A stretch of 64,000 nt of DNA from Isochrysis galbana (lineage: Eukaryota; Haptophyta; Isochrysidales; Isochrysidaceae): NCBI GenBank assembly GCA_018136815.1, contig CM030931.1, positions 5,028,148 to 5,092,147 of the forward strand. Direction: 5' to 3'. The notes below the pieces were generated by a model. That model ran no database searches. It saw only the letters and a list, made by a program, of their open reading frames with translations, and had not been told where the DNA came from. Position numbers and translations under genes: made by a program. Within the stretch, counting starts at the first letter, position 1, and each line of letters starts with the position of its first letter. Of the stretch, positions 33,854-43,630 are shown piece by piece.

Positions 33854-34620
33854 TCAAGCGGAAGACGTCTTGTGTTTCGTTTGTGCCTCCCGTTTCAATA
33901 TCGCCTCCGCATCAAAGGTCAGTTGCATTTTCTCCGTCTTATAAAAGCGAATATCCTTTGTCTTCCACAGTGCCAAGAAGAGAAGAATGAACAGCGCAAA
34001 AACCACCCCGACCGCGATCCCGACCTTCGCAGGGCCACCCCCCAACGCGATGACTGCTGCGCCTATAGCACTAACGATGAACCAGAAGAGCATGCCACCC
34101 AAGAGACTCGTCAAGCGGAAGACGTCATAGGGACTATCGTCGAATAGGTTCTCACGGACGTAGACCCACATCTTACAGTATGCAAAGTAATTTTTGTTTG
34201 AGATTGCGTCATTGACGGGGGCGCCCTCGCCTTCCTCCTAGTTTGCGCCTCAACTTGAACGATTGTCCCGCCCTTGTTGAAGAATGCAACCATGCCCGCT
34301 GCCCGAGTTGAAGAATGCAACCACGTGGGCGTCAGACTGCTGACGTCCGCCCTTGCCATTCACTGCCCTCATCATCGAAGGCTCTCCAAGGTGCATTCGT
34401 GCTGACGCTCTCCCTATAAAGCCTGAAGGATGATCCTGAGACCTGGTACTCACCGCCGGGGTCTACGTACGACGCCATGGCCACTGTCGGGTAATCGGCA
34501 ACATACAACCACGCCGCGCAGCTTGCATCGTCCACGCCCAACCCTGCTACCTGCGGGTCCCAGCTGGAAGTCTTGGTCTTGGTTTTCCACGACGCGTGGA
34601 TTGTGCACGCGGACTGAGAC
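33854..34620 (-). CDS. Small membrane protein of unknown function, probably two or more exons
   Basis: The downstream exon (about 34236 or 34171 to 33854) encodes MWVYVRENLFDDSPYDVFRL, two hydrophobic spans (LLGGMLFWFIVSAIGAAVIAL and GIAVGVVFALFILLFLAL) and a basic Lys-rich tail. An AG at about 34238 would give an acceptor and a longer exon. Upstream on the same strand, about 34620-34335 encodes SACTIHASWKTKTKTSSWDP ... YPTVAMASYVDPGGEYQVSG, which looks like a genuine luminal/extracellular domain reminiscent of DUF3592 proteins (inference). The join between them was not resolved; a duplicated GGTTGCATTCTTCAAC lies in the gap. Confidence 0.45.
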
Positions 34621-34935
34621 GTGCGAGAACGTGTTTGCGAAAAGGCTCGAATCCGAAAGAACCGCAGACGTGCAAAATGCCGAAGTCTTATTGAGTGCAT
34701 TCAACTCAAGAGCACTCGACTTCGGGGTTCGTTTCGCAAGCAGAGTAGGGGGTAGGGGGCGGGCGGCGGGGGCGGGGGCGGGGGGGGGGCGGTGAGCGGT
34801 GAGCGGGGGGCCGCTTGTCCCCCGTTGGGCGGGCGGGCCATAACTACAATATTGCAAGCCTTGCATACGACATACGACGACGTTGTTGGTTCATCATCTT
34901 TAAAAATCATTTACGAGGTGGTGAGGAGGGCGAGC

Positions 34936-35010
34936 TCAGCCGTGGCGTAGTTAGCATCAGTCCAGGCGTGGGCTGCGGGCTGCGAGCAGCGGGGTTCGAG
35001 CCCGGGATGT
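34936..35010 (+). repeat. tRNA-like sequence (SINE head or tRNA remnant)
   Basis: A-box-like TGGCGTAGTTAG (34943-34954) and B-box-like GGTTCGAGCCC (about 34992-35003) are spaced as in tRNA-type promoters. The arms pair poorly, so a working tRNA is not claimed. Confidence 0.35.
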
Positions 35011-35054
35011 ACGTACATATGTGCATCATGGGTCCCCTTTCTTTTGATCCGACC

Positions 35055-35245
35055 TGTGGAACACTTATAGGCTTATAGGAACATAGGAACACCCTTGTGA
35101 GTTGTGGAACACTTATAGGAACACCCTTGTGAGCTGTGGAACACTTACACTTATAGGAACACCCTTGTGAGCTGTGGAACACTTATAGGAACACCCTTGT
35201 GAGCTGTGGAACACTTATAGGAACACCCTTGTGAGCTGTGGAACA
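35055..35245 (+). repeat. 32-bp minisatellite (GGAACACCCTTGTGAGCTGT...)
   Basis: Five to six units of about 32 bp with the shared core GTGGAACACTTATAGGAACA; early units are shortened or rearranged. Confidence 0.9.
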
Positions 35246-35346
35246 GTGGGGTGTGGAACACCACTTTCCCAATGTGGAACACCAGTTGCTACCTTGCCCA
35301 AGTGTGCTTCCAATTGTGGAACGTTCCTACACGAACCCTGGGTCTT

Positions 35347-35485
35347 ATGCTGAAGAGCAAGTACGAGCTCGCCCCCACGCTGCCCAACAAGCCAGCCACT
35401 CTCCTCTCCAAGGCCACTGGGAAGCGCGTCGTGGTGTACGAGGAAGCGTTCGACGCAGTGAAGGTGGTCCACGAGATGATGAGTG
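35347..35485 (+). CDS. Exon-like ORF upstream of SepSecS, unassigned
   Basis: ATG at 35347 opens a stretch of unremarkable globular composition (MLKSKYELAPTLPNKPATLL ... VVVYEEAFDAVKVVHEMM) that then enters Pro-rich low complexity with a GTGCGC donor-like site near 35483. It does not match the start of SepSecS. It may be an exon of a separate or broken gene. Confidence 0.25.
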
Positions 35486-35639
35486 CGCCTCCCCCCACCC
35501 CCCACCCCCCACCCGCTTCCCCGCCGCCTCACACCTCACACCTGACGCCCCCTCCTGCCAATACCTAAGGGGGCCAAGAAGGGGGGGGGGAGGGGGGGGT
35601 GGAAGACATCGGGGGCGGGAGGCCCGTCGCGGGGCTCTC

Positions 35640-37259
35640 ATGAACGAGGCTGCTTTCCAGCTGGCCAAGGGCCTGGTTCCTGTGTCTTACGTGCAGCAAG
35701 CTCAGCAGGCCCGTCAGGCTCGCGAGTCGCTCGTGAAGACTCTCCTCGCCCAGCGCCGGCTTCCTGAGAAGGGGTGGGACGAGGTTAGCCTCCGTCTGCT
35801 GCTCGCCGAGCTTGCTGGCCTCGACTCCAACACCTTCGTGGGCAATGCAGGAGTCGGCGAACGGGAGGGGCGGGTCGTCTGCCCCATCATCTCGCAGCGC
35901 CATTTCGGACTCGGCCACGGCATTGGACGCTCTGGAGACATCGCCGAGGCACAGCCCAAGGCCGCCGGCTCGTCGCTCATCTATGCGCTCACGAACGCAC
36001 TCGCTGCTGATGCGCTCAAGCGCGCAGGGGCGACGGGGATTAGCGAGGCGGTGACGCTGCCGCTCGCCACAGGAATGTCGGTCACGCTGCTCCTGCTTGC
36101 GCTACGCCAGCTCCGCCCGAATGCAACGTATGTGCTATGGCCCAGGATTGACCAGAAGTCGTGCCTCAAGGCGATCTGTGCTGCTGGCCTCACACCTCTG
36201 CCAATCGAGAACGTACTAGAGGGCGATGAGCTGCGCACTGACGTGCCAGCCCTCGCGGCCAAAGCGGCCGAGGTTGGCGCCGACAGGGTGCTCTGCGTGC
36301 TCTCCACCACTTCGTGCTTTGCACCGCGTGGAATTGAAAAGTTGCTGGAGGTTGCGCGCTTGTGTCATGAGGTAGACATTCCGCACATCGTGAACAATGC
36401 GTACGGTGTGCAGTGCTCCGCCTGCATGAAGGCTATCGCCACGGCATCGCGCCACGCACGCCTAGACGCCTTTGTTCAGTCGACAGACAAGAACTTCCTC
36501 GTCCCTGTCGGTGGCGCAATTGTTGCCACAGCGAGTAAAGAGTATGGCAGCCAGCTCCTTGCAAAGTTGCGATCTACCTACCCTGGGAGAGCCTCCATCT
36601 CTCCGGTCTTAGACCTATTCACGACGCTCCTGTACCTTGGCGCTTCGGGTTGGACAGCTCTGCTCGAGCGGCGGCGCGCCATGCTGCCGCCATTCCGGAA
36701 AAGGCTGGCCGAGGTGGCAGCCAAACACGGTGAGCGACTCCTCGAGACGCCCCACAATGAAATCTCCATGGCAGTGTCCCTCAAGGCACCAGTGGGCTCG
36801 AAGCCTGTGTCAACCTTAGGCGCCAATCTGTTCATTCGGCTCGTCTCGGGGGTCCGAGTAGTCGTGTCCAACACGGCCATGAAGACGGTCGGCGGATGCA
36901 CGTTCACGTCGTGTGTGCCTCGCCCTGCCATTCTGCAAAAGTTATGTGCCTCCCTTGATAGCTCACCGCATGGCTTGCGTGTCGCCTACCGGCAGGCCAC
37001 CACTTCCTCTTATTCTTGCAGGTATGGCGCACATTGCAATCAGTACCCCACTACCTACTTCTCGGTTGCTTGTGCAGTGGGAATATCACAGACGGACGTC
37101 GATCTGTTTTTGAAGCGACTTGACAAGGCGTTGGGGGAGTGGAAGAAGGCTCCTACAATTAGACCCCGGCCTCCTCCAACGCATGCTACCAACTCACCAT
37201 TTGCTTCACATGAGCAACGGGATGTCACGCATGCAATCGAGGAGGAGCAACAACAGTGA
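35640..37259 (+). CDS. SEPSECS: O-phosphoseryl-tRNA(Sec) selenium transferase (SepSecS), two exons
   Basis: Exons are 35640-36910 and 37022-37259 with a GT-AG intron in phase 2 (502 aa, the usual length). The start aligns with the family N-terminus (MNEAAFQLAKGLVPVSYVQQ). Landmarks follow in order: GVGEREGRV, the GIGRSGDI loop, QPKAAGSS, ATGMS, WPRIDQKSC, NVLEGDELRTD, STTSCFAPR, IPHIVNNAYG, and the PLP-binding lysine at residue 284 in SxDKNFxVPVGG. The tail CNQYPTTYFSVACAVGI is in exon 2. The enzyme converts phosphoseryl-tRNA(Sec) to selenocysteinyl-tRNA with selenophosphate, in the cytosol, so the organism should make selenoproteins. One of the surest calls in the window. Confidence 0.95.
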   Translation: MNEAAFQLAKGLVPVSYVQQAQQARQARESLVKTLLAQRRLPEKGWDEVSLRLLLAELAGLDSNTFVGNAGVGEREGRVVCPIISQRHFGLGHGIGRSGDIAEAQPKAAGSSLIYALTNALAADALKRAGATGISEAVTLPLATGMSVTLLLLALRQLRPNATYVLWPRIDQKSCLKAICAAGLTPLPIENVLEGDELRTDVPALAAKAAEVGADRVLCVLSTTSCFAPRGIEKLLEVARLCHEVDIPHIVNNAYGVQCSACMKAIATASRHARLDAFVQSTDKNFLVPVGGAIVATASKEYGSQLLAKLRSTYPGRASISPVLDLFTTLLYLGASGWTALLERRRAMLPPFRKRLAEVAAKHGERLLETPHNEISMAVSLKAPVGSKPVSTLGANLFIRLVSGVRVVVSNTAMKTVGGCTFTSCVPRPAILQKLCASLDSSPHGLRVAYRQATTSSYSCRYGAHCNQYPTTYFSVACAVGISQTDVDLFLKRLDKALGEWKKAPTIRPRPPPTHATNSPFASHEQRDVTHAIEEEQQQ

Positions 37260-37676
37260 GCCGGCTGCTTGCGGGGCCTAGCCTCGTTCCTCCAAAAGTC
37301 TGATTTTTTCGGCTCGCTTTCAAATTGCAGGAATTGCAGGCTCCAAAGGGGACTTCTGTGCGTGCCGTGTATGTGCTGGCTTGCAGTGGAGTATTGCGCG
37401 CACTCTTCACTGCGTGCTGCCGAAATGCTGCCACCTGCCCCTCTTCTAGTGGCTCCTGCAGGGCGGTGCCCCTGTCCTTTCTCAATGTTCGTTGCTGCTT
37501 GTTTGTGCCCCGCCTTCTCACGCAACGACTGACGATGGCGGTTGGCAAACGCGCTTGTGATTTGAAAAATTCAAAGCTCAAGGAGCTTGGAGTCCGAGAT
37601 GCCGAGACCCTCGTACGGTTACATCTACCAATTGAAGTTTATGCAAGTATCTACCAACTTTTCTATAGGCTATAGG

Positions 37677-37866
37677 GCGGTCAAACAGGGGCTTTTTAAC
37701 CATGAGTAATGCGGCTTTGGGCTGCATTTTTTGACCGTCGCGCGATGCCCAATAAAAAAACTCCAGGGGGGGCCACCTGCCACTACGAAAATCTTCGCCA
37801 AGAAATGGTGCGATTCGCCCCCCCTCTCCCCCCCTCCGTCACGCGCGCTCACGCACTCTACCCGTA
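37677..37866 (-). repeat. Inverted partner of the 5595-5790 repeat
   Basis: Begins GGGCGGTCAAACAGGGGC and runs through the GCATTTTTTGACCGTCGCG and AAAATCTTCGCCAAGAAATG blocks into the poly-C end, mirroring the sequence after the Gag-like ORF at 5.6 kb. Between SepSecS and this repeat (37260-37676) no gene is recognised. Confidence 0.6.
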
Positions 37867-38092
37867 AAGAATTTGCGGGCGCGCCCGTGGTGGGGGGATC
37901 GGTTCCTTGATATCTGATATCTAAGCTACATTTGGCATTTTATTCCCGCCCGATGCAGCGCCGTGTCGGGCTGCAGACAGCTAGATCGCCTCTCAACCCT
38001 CTGGCGTCATTGCCCATGCAGCCTACCCAGCTCCTCATAGCGCGCGCTCGCGGCTACCCTGGCTACCAGAGTCCCCACCCCGACCATCCCGA

Positions 38093-38280
38093 AGGCGAGA
38101 AGCGCTCAATCACCATCACCCACAGCATAGAAAAGCGTTCAATCACCATCAGTCTACACGTGGAACGCGTTCAATCGCCATCACCCCCACAGCATGGAAA
38201 AGCGTAAAGCGTTCAATCGTTCAATCACCATCAGCCTACACATGGAAAAGCGTTCAATCGCGGAAGATCGTAGGGATCAT
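38093..38280 (+). repeat. Degenerate minisatellite of GCGTTCAATCACCATCA units
   Basis: About five irregular units of AAAAGCGTTCAATCACCATC separated by CACAGCATGG or CTACACATGG. Confidence 0.8.
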
Positions 38281-38402
38281 AAGGGTAGCTATCCAACCCA
38301 CTCGTTTGACAAGAAGGTATGCTGCACGTCGAGTGGTGCGTGACACGAAATATATGTACGCTATTATAACAAACATGTCCAACACTAGACACTAGCGACG
38401 CT

Positions 38403-38844
38403 GACATAAATTACACAACAGTCCTAAATCCGGAAAATATCAAGAACATCCTTAGTAGCACGACATCCGACAACTGGGTGTGGCGGTACGAAATTGACCG
38501 AGCTCTTAATAACAACAAGGAGAAGGAGCTGTACGAAAACTTCGTGAATAGGCTTAAAGATGACGAAAACGGCAGGTTCATAAGGCATAAGGGCATACAT
38601 ATCATTCAGACGTTTCGATACAGGGTATGTCAATTACGATCAGCTCACGCAAATTGCCGATAAAGAGGGGTTAACACATCAAATGAAGAACATTGATAAT
38701 CCAAATGAACGTGATTATAATTTGGATTTGATTCTGATAGATAAAAATTTAAAAGACGATGTAACGACATTGGTGAAGAGGGTGTTGTCAGTCTCGCGTA
38801 AGTTGTATGAAGAAAAGATGCGAACCCCCCACGCTAGAAGGTGA
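38403..38844 (+). pseudogene. AT-rich gene fragment of probable viral or transposon origin, frameshifted
   Basis: Reading from 38403 gives a Lys/Asn/Glu-rich protein segment (SDNWVWRYEIDRALNNNKEK ... LKDDENGRFIRHKGIHIIQT) that breaks near 38620. The next frame then continues as GYVNYDQLTQIADKEG ... ERDYNLDLILIDKNLK and LSVSRKLYEEKMR to a stop at 38844. Codon use and AT content are unlike every host gene here. The family is not recognised. The identical AGGCGAGAAGCGCTCAATC flanks it at 38093-38111 and 38896-38914. Best read as a decayed insert from a low-GC genome. Confidence 0.5.
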
Positions 38845-39134
38845 GCAGCCTGCAATTTTATCGCGAGGGACATCGTTACAGGTCTAGTGTTGCAAAGGCG
38901 AGAAGCGCTCAATCCCCATCGATGCTTCCGTTGTCACCTGAGGCGTGATCTCACGCTAAGTCACGTCGATGACAAAATTAAAATAGTCTAATATTCATAG
39001 TACCACGAGCGCTTCCTATGAGCGAAAGGAATCCCCAAGATGTCATTCATGCTCTGATAGGAAAAAGGAAGCGTCCGCCCGTGGAATCACTAGCGTCTAT
39101 GAGCATAGCACGTCTTTCTGACAATGACTGGTTG

Positions 39135-39196
39135 ACCGGGCTGGCGGCGTCCTCAGTCCCGACTTCTCCTGTAAACAGGTGCGGGACTTACATATT
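39135..39196 (+). mobile_element. R1 repeat, left piece of a split copy
   Basis: Contains CCCGACTTCTCCTGTAAACA and GTGCGGGACTTACATATT, which continue in register at 40118 once the inserted LTR element and one target duplication are removed. Confidence 0.75.
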
Positions 39197-40112
39197 TGTC
39201 GGATCCAGAGTATTTCCACAATACTCTAGACGGATCCGATGGCTTGTGTGTGTTTTAACTTTAGGATGGGCATTGTTTCTTGAGGGGTGATCGCCGTTTA
39301 CTTCGAGACTCTTCGTTGTGGCTTCGTTTCGGTTGGCTGCATTCTTCTCCGGACTCGTTTCTTTGATTGTGGCGACTGTTTACGTGAGTTTTCGGAGTGT
39401 CCCTTTGTTGACTGGGCGGTTTTTGTGAGTGATGTGTGATCGTGGCTTGTGTCGCCATGTAGCGCGCGCGCTCCCTCTCTCTTTCTCAAGACTGTGCTCT
39501 ATGCCCCTCGAGACTTGCCACACGAACAAGCATTCGCTTGTTTCGACAGTTTGAAGACATCCCCCACTCACTTGCACGCCCTCGCCTCTTCGTGTTGGTT
39601 TAACCCACTGAGTGCGCACACTCTTTGGGGTGAAAGGCAAGAGGGCCTCGTTCACTTGTGTTTGTTTGTGCATGTCAGACTTGCGTGTGCCTCATGGGGA
39701 CGCCTGTGAGTGTGCTGTACAAGTTTGACTCGCGCGGACGCTCGACATTTAGTCGGGGGGTGTCGGATCCAGAGTATTTCCACAATACTCTAGACGGATC
39801 CGATGGCTTGTGTGTCTTTTAACTTTAGGATGGGCATTGTTTCTTGAGGGGTGATCGCCGTTTACTTCGAGACTCTTCGTTGTGGCTTCGTTTCGGTTGG
39901 CTGCATTCTTCTCCGGACTCGTTTCTTTGATTGTGGCGACTGTTTACGTGAGTTTTCGGAGTGTCCCTTTGTTGACTGGGCGGTTTTTGTGAGTGATGTG
40001 TGATCGTGGCTTGTGTCGCCATGTAGCGCGCGCGCTCCCTCTCTCTTTCTCAAGACTGTGCTCTATGCCCCTCGAGACTTGCCACACGAACAAGCATTCG
40101 CTTGTTTCGACA
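39197..40112 (+). mobile_element. Miniature LTR retrotransposon (TRIM-like) with two 352-bp LTRs
   Basis: LTRs at 39197-39548 and 39761-40112 are both 352 bp, start TGTCGGATCC, end TTTCGACA and appear almost identical (one difference noticed, in the TTTTAACTTT region). The 212-bp interior has no gene and ends with a G6 purine run right before the second LTR, like a polypurine tract. The element is flanked by ATATT on both sides (39192-39196 and 40113-40117). Removing it plus one ATATT restores an intact R1 sequence, so the insertion event is directly visible. No primer-binding site was identified. Confidence 0.9.
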
Positions 40113-40595
40113 ATATTTTTCGGTGGTCGGAGCCCTCGCTCCGCCCACTCCCTTCTCCGCGCTCTCTCTCCCCTCTCCTGCAGGCACGCGCGATGGCGCG
40201 CCTGTGGCAGGCCTGCAGCTGCCTCCGGCGACCCCTGGAGGCTCCTGGAGGCCGGCTCAGGGGGCAGAGGAGGCTGGGGATGGGCCCTGGCCTCCCCTGC
40301 CTCTCCCTCGCTGGCGCTCCTGGGACTCAGGGGCCCCCACTCTGCACCTGTCTGCCTGTCGAACAGGGGGGGAGGGGGGGTTGGAGCGATGGGCTGGCCA
40401 CGACAGGCCAGGACGCGCGAGGCAGGCGAGCCTGCCAGGGAGAGAGTGGGTCAGCAGGGCAGTGGGCAGTGGGCTCCTGGCAAGCCATCAGGCGTGCCAG
40501 GAGCATGGGTGGTTCCTCCCCCATGGCAGGGAAGGAGTGGAGAGAGGGGGGGGGCTCGTGCCCCCCCATGGGCGAACTAAGTATAAGCTTAGTTG
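40113..40595 (+). mobile_element. R1 repeat, right piece of the split copy
   Basis: Continues from the left piece with TTTTTCGGTGGTCGGAG and runs to the constant ACTAAGTATAAGCTTAGT end. Followed by CCAAACTTGCAATACAATTT, a short sequence also found at about 18147-18190. Confidence 0.8.
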
Positions 40596-40648
40596 CCCAA
40601 ACTTGCAATACAATTTGTACAAGTATTGCCCCGGCCCTAGTGGGGGAG

Positions 40649-40833
40649 CGTCAGAGTTTTATTGTTGTGTTAGTATAGCCTTAGTGCTGCGGGGCCGTAG
40701 CCCTGCGACGGCAACGGAGCCCCTACCCCGCGATGGGGGTGTGCGCGGTTGGCGCATGGCTCTGGCTCGTCCGGTGTATGTGGCTAGGGATGCTAGCTAA
40801 CAAGATGTCTTATGACGCTATAAGTTCTAACGT
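40649..40833 (+). repeat. R2 dispersed repeat
   Basis: Full R2 core from CGTCAGAGTTTTATTG to TATAAGTTCTAACGT. It lies just upstream of the AlkB-like gene and could contribute leader sequence. Confidence 0.85.
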
Positions 40834-41011
40834 TCGGGCTCGATGCACATGTAAGGAGGGATATGTCCATCTCGGCGCAGCACTTTCACACCTGGCTGAC
40901 GCTCTCGACTTTATTTGCAGATTTTTTTCTCCCCTCTCTCGTGTCTTTCCTTCTCTCTTCTCTCTCTCTCTTACGTCATGGTGTGGATTCGGCCAGCGCT
41001 GCGAGCGCGGC

Positions 41012-42001
41012 ATGCCGCTCTCTCCGATGCGAGTGCTGCCAATCACGGAGGCTGAGCGCGAGGAGGACGAGGGCGAGTCGGGCGTACACGTGTGGAGATT
41101 ACCAGTGACTCACCCCACCGCGTGCCTGCTTCATACGCGCACGGCGCGCGAGCGCTCGGGATGGCGAGGCAGAGCAGCACACAGCGCTCCGCCGACGGCC
41201 GCTGAGTGCCTTCCAGCCTTCCCTTGGGATATACCTGAGTTGCTCCATCGATCCGGCCCACCCGAGCCTCTTCCAATGAGTGGGGCTATCTTGCGAGGCG
41301 CTCTGACTCCCTCGGAGGCTCGATGGATCTGCAGGGAGATGGTCAGGCTAAAACAGACACAAACTGTGTTGGACGTGCGAGATGGAGCGCCGCCAAAAGA
41401 TACGAGCTCGTCACGGCGCCCTTGGGAGCTCGTCTCGTGGTGTCATCCCTTTTCTCGGACATCTACGTGCTCAGAGCGTCCAAGCGCCTTGCTCCACTGG
41501 GCTGAAAGGCTGCTTCACGCACTCAGCCCCGCCTCCTCGGCGATGGCTGTTGACTCGCTCTTGGCGCAAGTATACTCGCCAGGTGGCTCTTTGCTACCAC
41601 ACACTGACGCGGATCTCTCTTGGGGCCTTGGAGTCTCGGTTGGCGCGGAGGCTGTCTTCGAGTGTTTGCCAGGCGGGCATGGTGCCACGCCGATCACCAT
41701 AAAACTAAGATCAGGCGACATCATTGCGGGTGAATTCGGCGCCATGCGCCACGCGGTGCGAGTGCCACGTAATGCATGTACACCTATTTGGTGGCAGTCG
41801 GTCATGGACGACGGCGACGTGGCGGGCGCCGTTCGCTGCAATATCCTATTCAGGCAGTCTCTGAGTGAAGAAGAGATACTGTCCAAAGGGCAGCATCGAG
41901 CTAAGGCACTGTATGGCATGAACCTTCATGACCTCGCCAAACGTGAGGGCATTTCCATTGCTCATCTTTGTGTCCGGCTCAGACACGAGGCCATCGAGTA
42001 G
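41012..42001 (+). CDS. AlkB-like 2-oxoglutarate/Fe(II) dioxygenase
   Basis: Single exon of 329 aa from ATG 41012; the frame is open further upstream but only through repeat and CT-rich DNA. The iron triad is visible: HxD at residues 197-199 (LLPHTDAD), and a distal His at 247 (MRHAV), with arginines at 275 and 281 (RCNILFR) matching the 2-oxoglutarate-binding RxxxxxR. The NxY-like loop is AQVYSPGGSLLPH. AlkB proteins remove methyl groups from DNA, RNA or protein; this sequence does not tell which. C-terminal helix-rich extension of about 45 residues. Confidence 0.8.
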   Translation: MPLSPMRVLPITEAEREEDEGESGVHVWRLPVTHPTACLLHTRTARERSGWRGRAAHSAPPTAAECLPAFPWDIPELLHRSGPPEPLPMSGAILRGALTPSEARWICREMVRLKQTQTVLDVRDGAPPKDTSSSRRPWELVSWCHPFSRTSTCSERPSALLHWAERLLHALSPASSAMAVDSLLAQVYSPGGSLLPHTDADLSWGLGVSVGAEAVFECLPGGHGATPITIKLRSGDIIAGEFGAMRHAVRVPRNACTPIWWQSVMDDGDVAGAVRCNILFRQSLSEEEILSKGQHRAKALYGMNLHDLAKREGISIAHLCVRLRHEAIE

Positions 42002-42159
42002 GAGAAGCATGTGCGAAGTTAACGTGTTGGCCACTGGGCGGTATACTTTCTAGCCGTCCTCGCACGACCTAGATGCGGTGTCCCGAGGTCGTAGACAGTT
42101 CTTGTCTCGCTCGCCGTTGCAGTGCTGCGTCAATTTGTGCCTAATTCATCATATGGCGG

Positions 42160-42390
42160 TGGCAACTATCGTTAAACCGACAGGGTCATGGAGCGCGCTC
42201 CGTTCCCAACCTCTCTCGCCGTCCAGGCCGCCAGCACGGGCGATCAGCCCATGGATACCACGATATCTCCGAAGCATTAGCGCGCAGACATCCCGGCGGA
42301 CCAGGTGCTGCGAGCGTGCCGCAACGCGAGCCACCACAAAGATGGCCTCGAAATGGACAGCTCGAAGTTGAGTACATACGTTGAGTAAAA
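42160..42390 (+). mobile_element. MERA repeat with in-frame stop
   Basis: Hairpin ACTATCGTTAAACCGACAG is followed by GGTC and ATG (42188). MERAPFPTSLAVQAAS and MDTTISPKH are then interrupted by TAG, with the frame continuing as RADIPADQVLRACRNASH. Shows the longer, probably ancestral coding sequence. Confidence 0.5.
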
Positions 42391-43270
42391 GTGCTCACAT
42401 TACAAATTTTAGTTCCTGTCTGCACTCTTCGCTAAACATTACATGATTCCGCCACTCGCCACACGCAAACCGACAAAATGGGCTAGGGCTAGGCGTTGCG
42501 CGTTGCGCGAAAACATTGATATCTAATCGATAGCTTGTCAGACAAATACAATAGACAATACACAATACACCACACTTCTGAAGCTCAATTGTACGAAATC
42601 GCCACTCCAGTTTGACCACACACCCTCATCGGTGAAACTTCTCGTCGGCGGGCCACAGTCCATAGTATGCGCACAGCCCAAGCTCTAGCCTAAAACTAAG
42701 CAGCTTTCCGCAGCGCGCGGGCTGCGCATCTCGGCGAGAGCACAGTGGGAGATCTGGTACCAAAAAGAAAACTTTTAATATTCTCGCCTCACACGTCACA
42801 CGTGGCGGGGGGAGAGCGCACTGCCCCCTCCCCTCGATATTTGTCCTCCCCCCAGTGCACGCACCGACCCCGCGCACCCCAACACGTCCTCTCCTCGAGT
42901 CCACGCTGGGGGACAACCCCTTTCGGGTAAAAACAACACAGGGGGGGGGGCACTCGTGAACTCGTGAATAGGAGCCCAAAAGCGCCAATATCTCTCGCCG
43001 AAGCGAGTGGCGCCGCGGCGAGCCGCGGCCCTTCCCTCCTGGTTTTGGTGCCCCCGTCTTCTCTTTCTCTTACCCAAACGGAACCTACTTTTATAAGTAA
43101 GTGGGGGTCAATGGGGGCCTCGCGCCCCCCTCTCTCCATCGCGGACACCCCTCGGGGTGGGCCCGTACAATCAACCTCAGCCCCTGCTCTTTGGCAGGGG
43201 CTGGACAATCAACACTCTGCACTCCGGCCCAGACCCTCTTTTGACGGAACGCGACTTCCCCTCCTCAGGT
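42391..43270. other. Spacer with an inverted repeat partner of 59.25-59.46 kb
   Basis: 42780-42990 (CCCTCCCCTCGATATTTGTCC, TCCTCTCCTCGAGTCCACG, CCTTTCGGGTAAAAACAAC) is a diverged inverted copy of 59290-59450. No gene is recognised. GTCG-type GACGGAACGCGAC occurs near 43240. Confidence 0.5.
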
Positions 43271-43625
43271 TGTAGAATCAAGCTCGCGCTTGATCGTGTC
43301 AAGTCTCAGCGGGGCTAGGGGTATGGAGTGAAGAGAAGTCTTGAGAGAGGAGGGGAAAGGGCGCGCTACATCGCGACGACGGCCCACGAGACACCACCCC
43401 ACATCACTCACTCACCAACAAGAAAACTCCGAAAACTAACGCAACATCGCACAAACAAACCAACGAAACAAATAAGGACAAAGGAACACAAATGCGGCGT
43501 GCAATGCGGCGGAGCTTCGAGGTAACTCATCGGCAAAAACAAAACTCACTCAATTTTCTCACACACTACACATTGATAGAAGCACCGCATCCGCCTAGAG
43601 TACATAGAATACTCTGGATGCGACA
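43271..43625 (-). mobile_element. Solo LTR of the TRIM/methyltransferase family, 5-bp target duplication
   Basis: On the minus strand it begins TGTCGCATCCAGAGTATTC, ends TTGATTCTACA and aligns along its length with the 352-bp LTRs at 39.2 and 39.8 kb. CAGGT occurs immediately on both sides (43266-43270 and 43626-43630). Confidence 0.85.
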
Positions 43626-43630
43626 CAGGT

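Noticed and set aside
39298-40053. ORFs on the minus strand of the LTR element (MATQATITHHS..., MRKREGARAL...)
   Set aside because: Identical in both LTRs because the LTRs are duplicates; no protein-like features.
40649-40833. R2 as a spliced-leader gene (contains CCGTAGCC)
   Set aside because: Only a short match to the dinoflagellate spliced leader; the remaining leader sequence and donor are absent.
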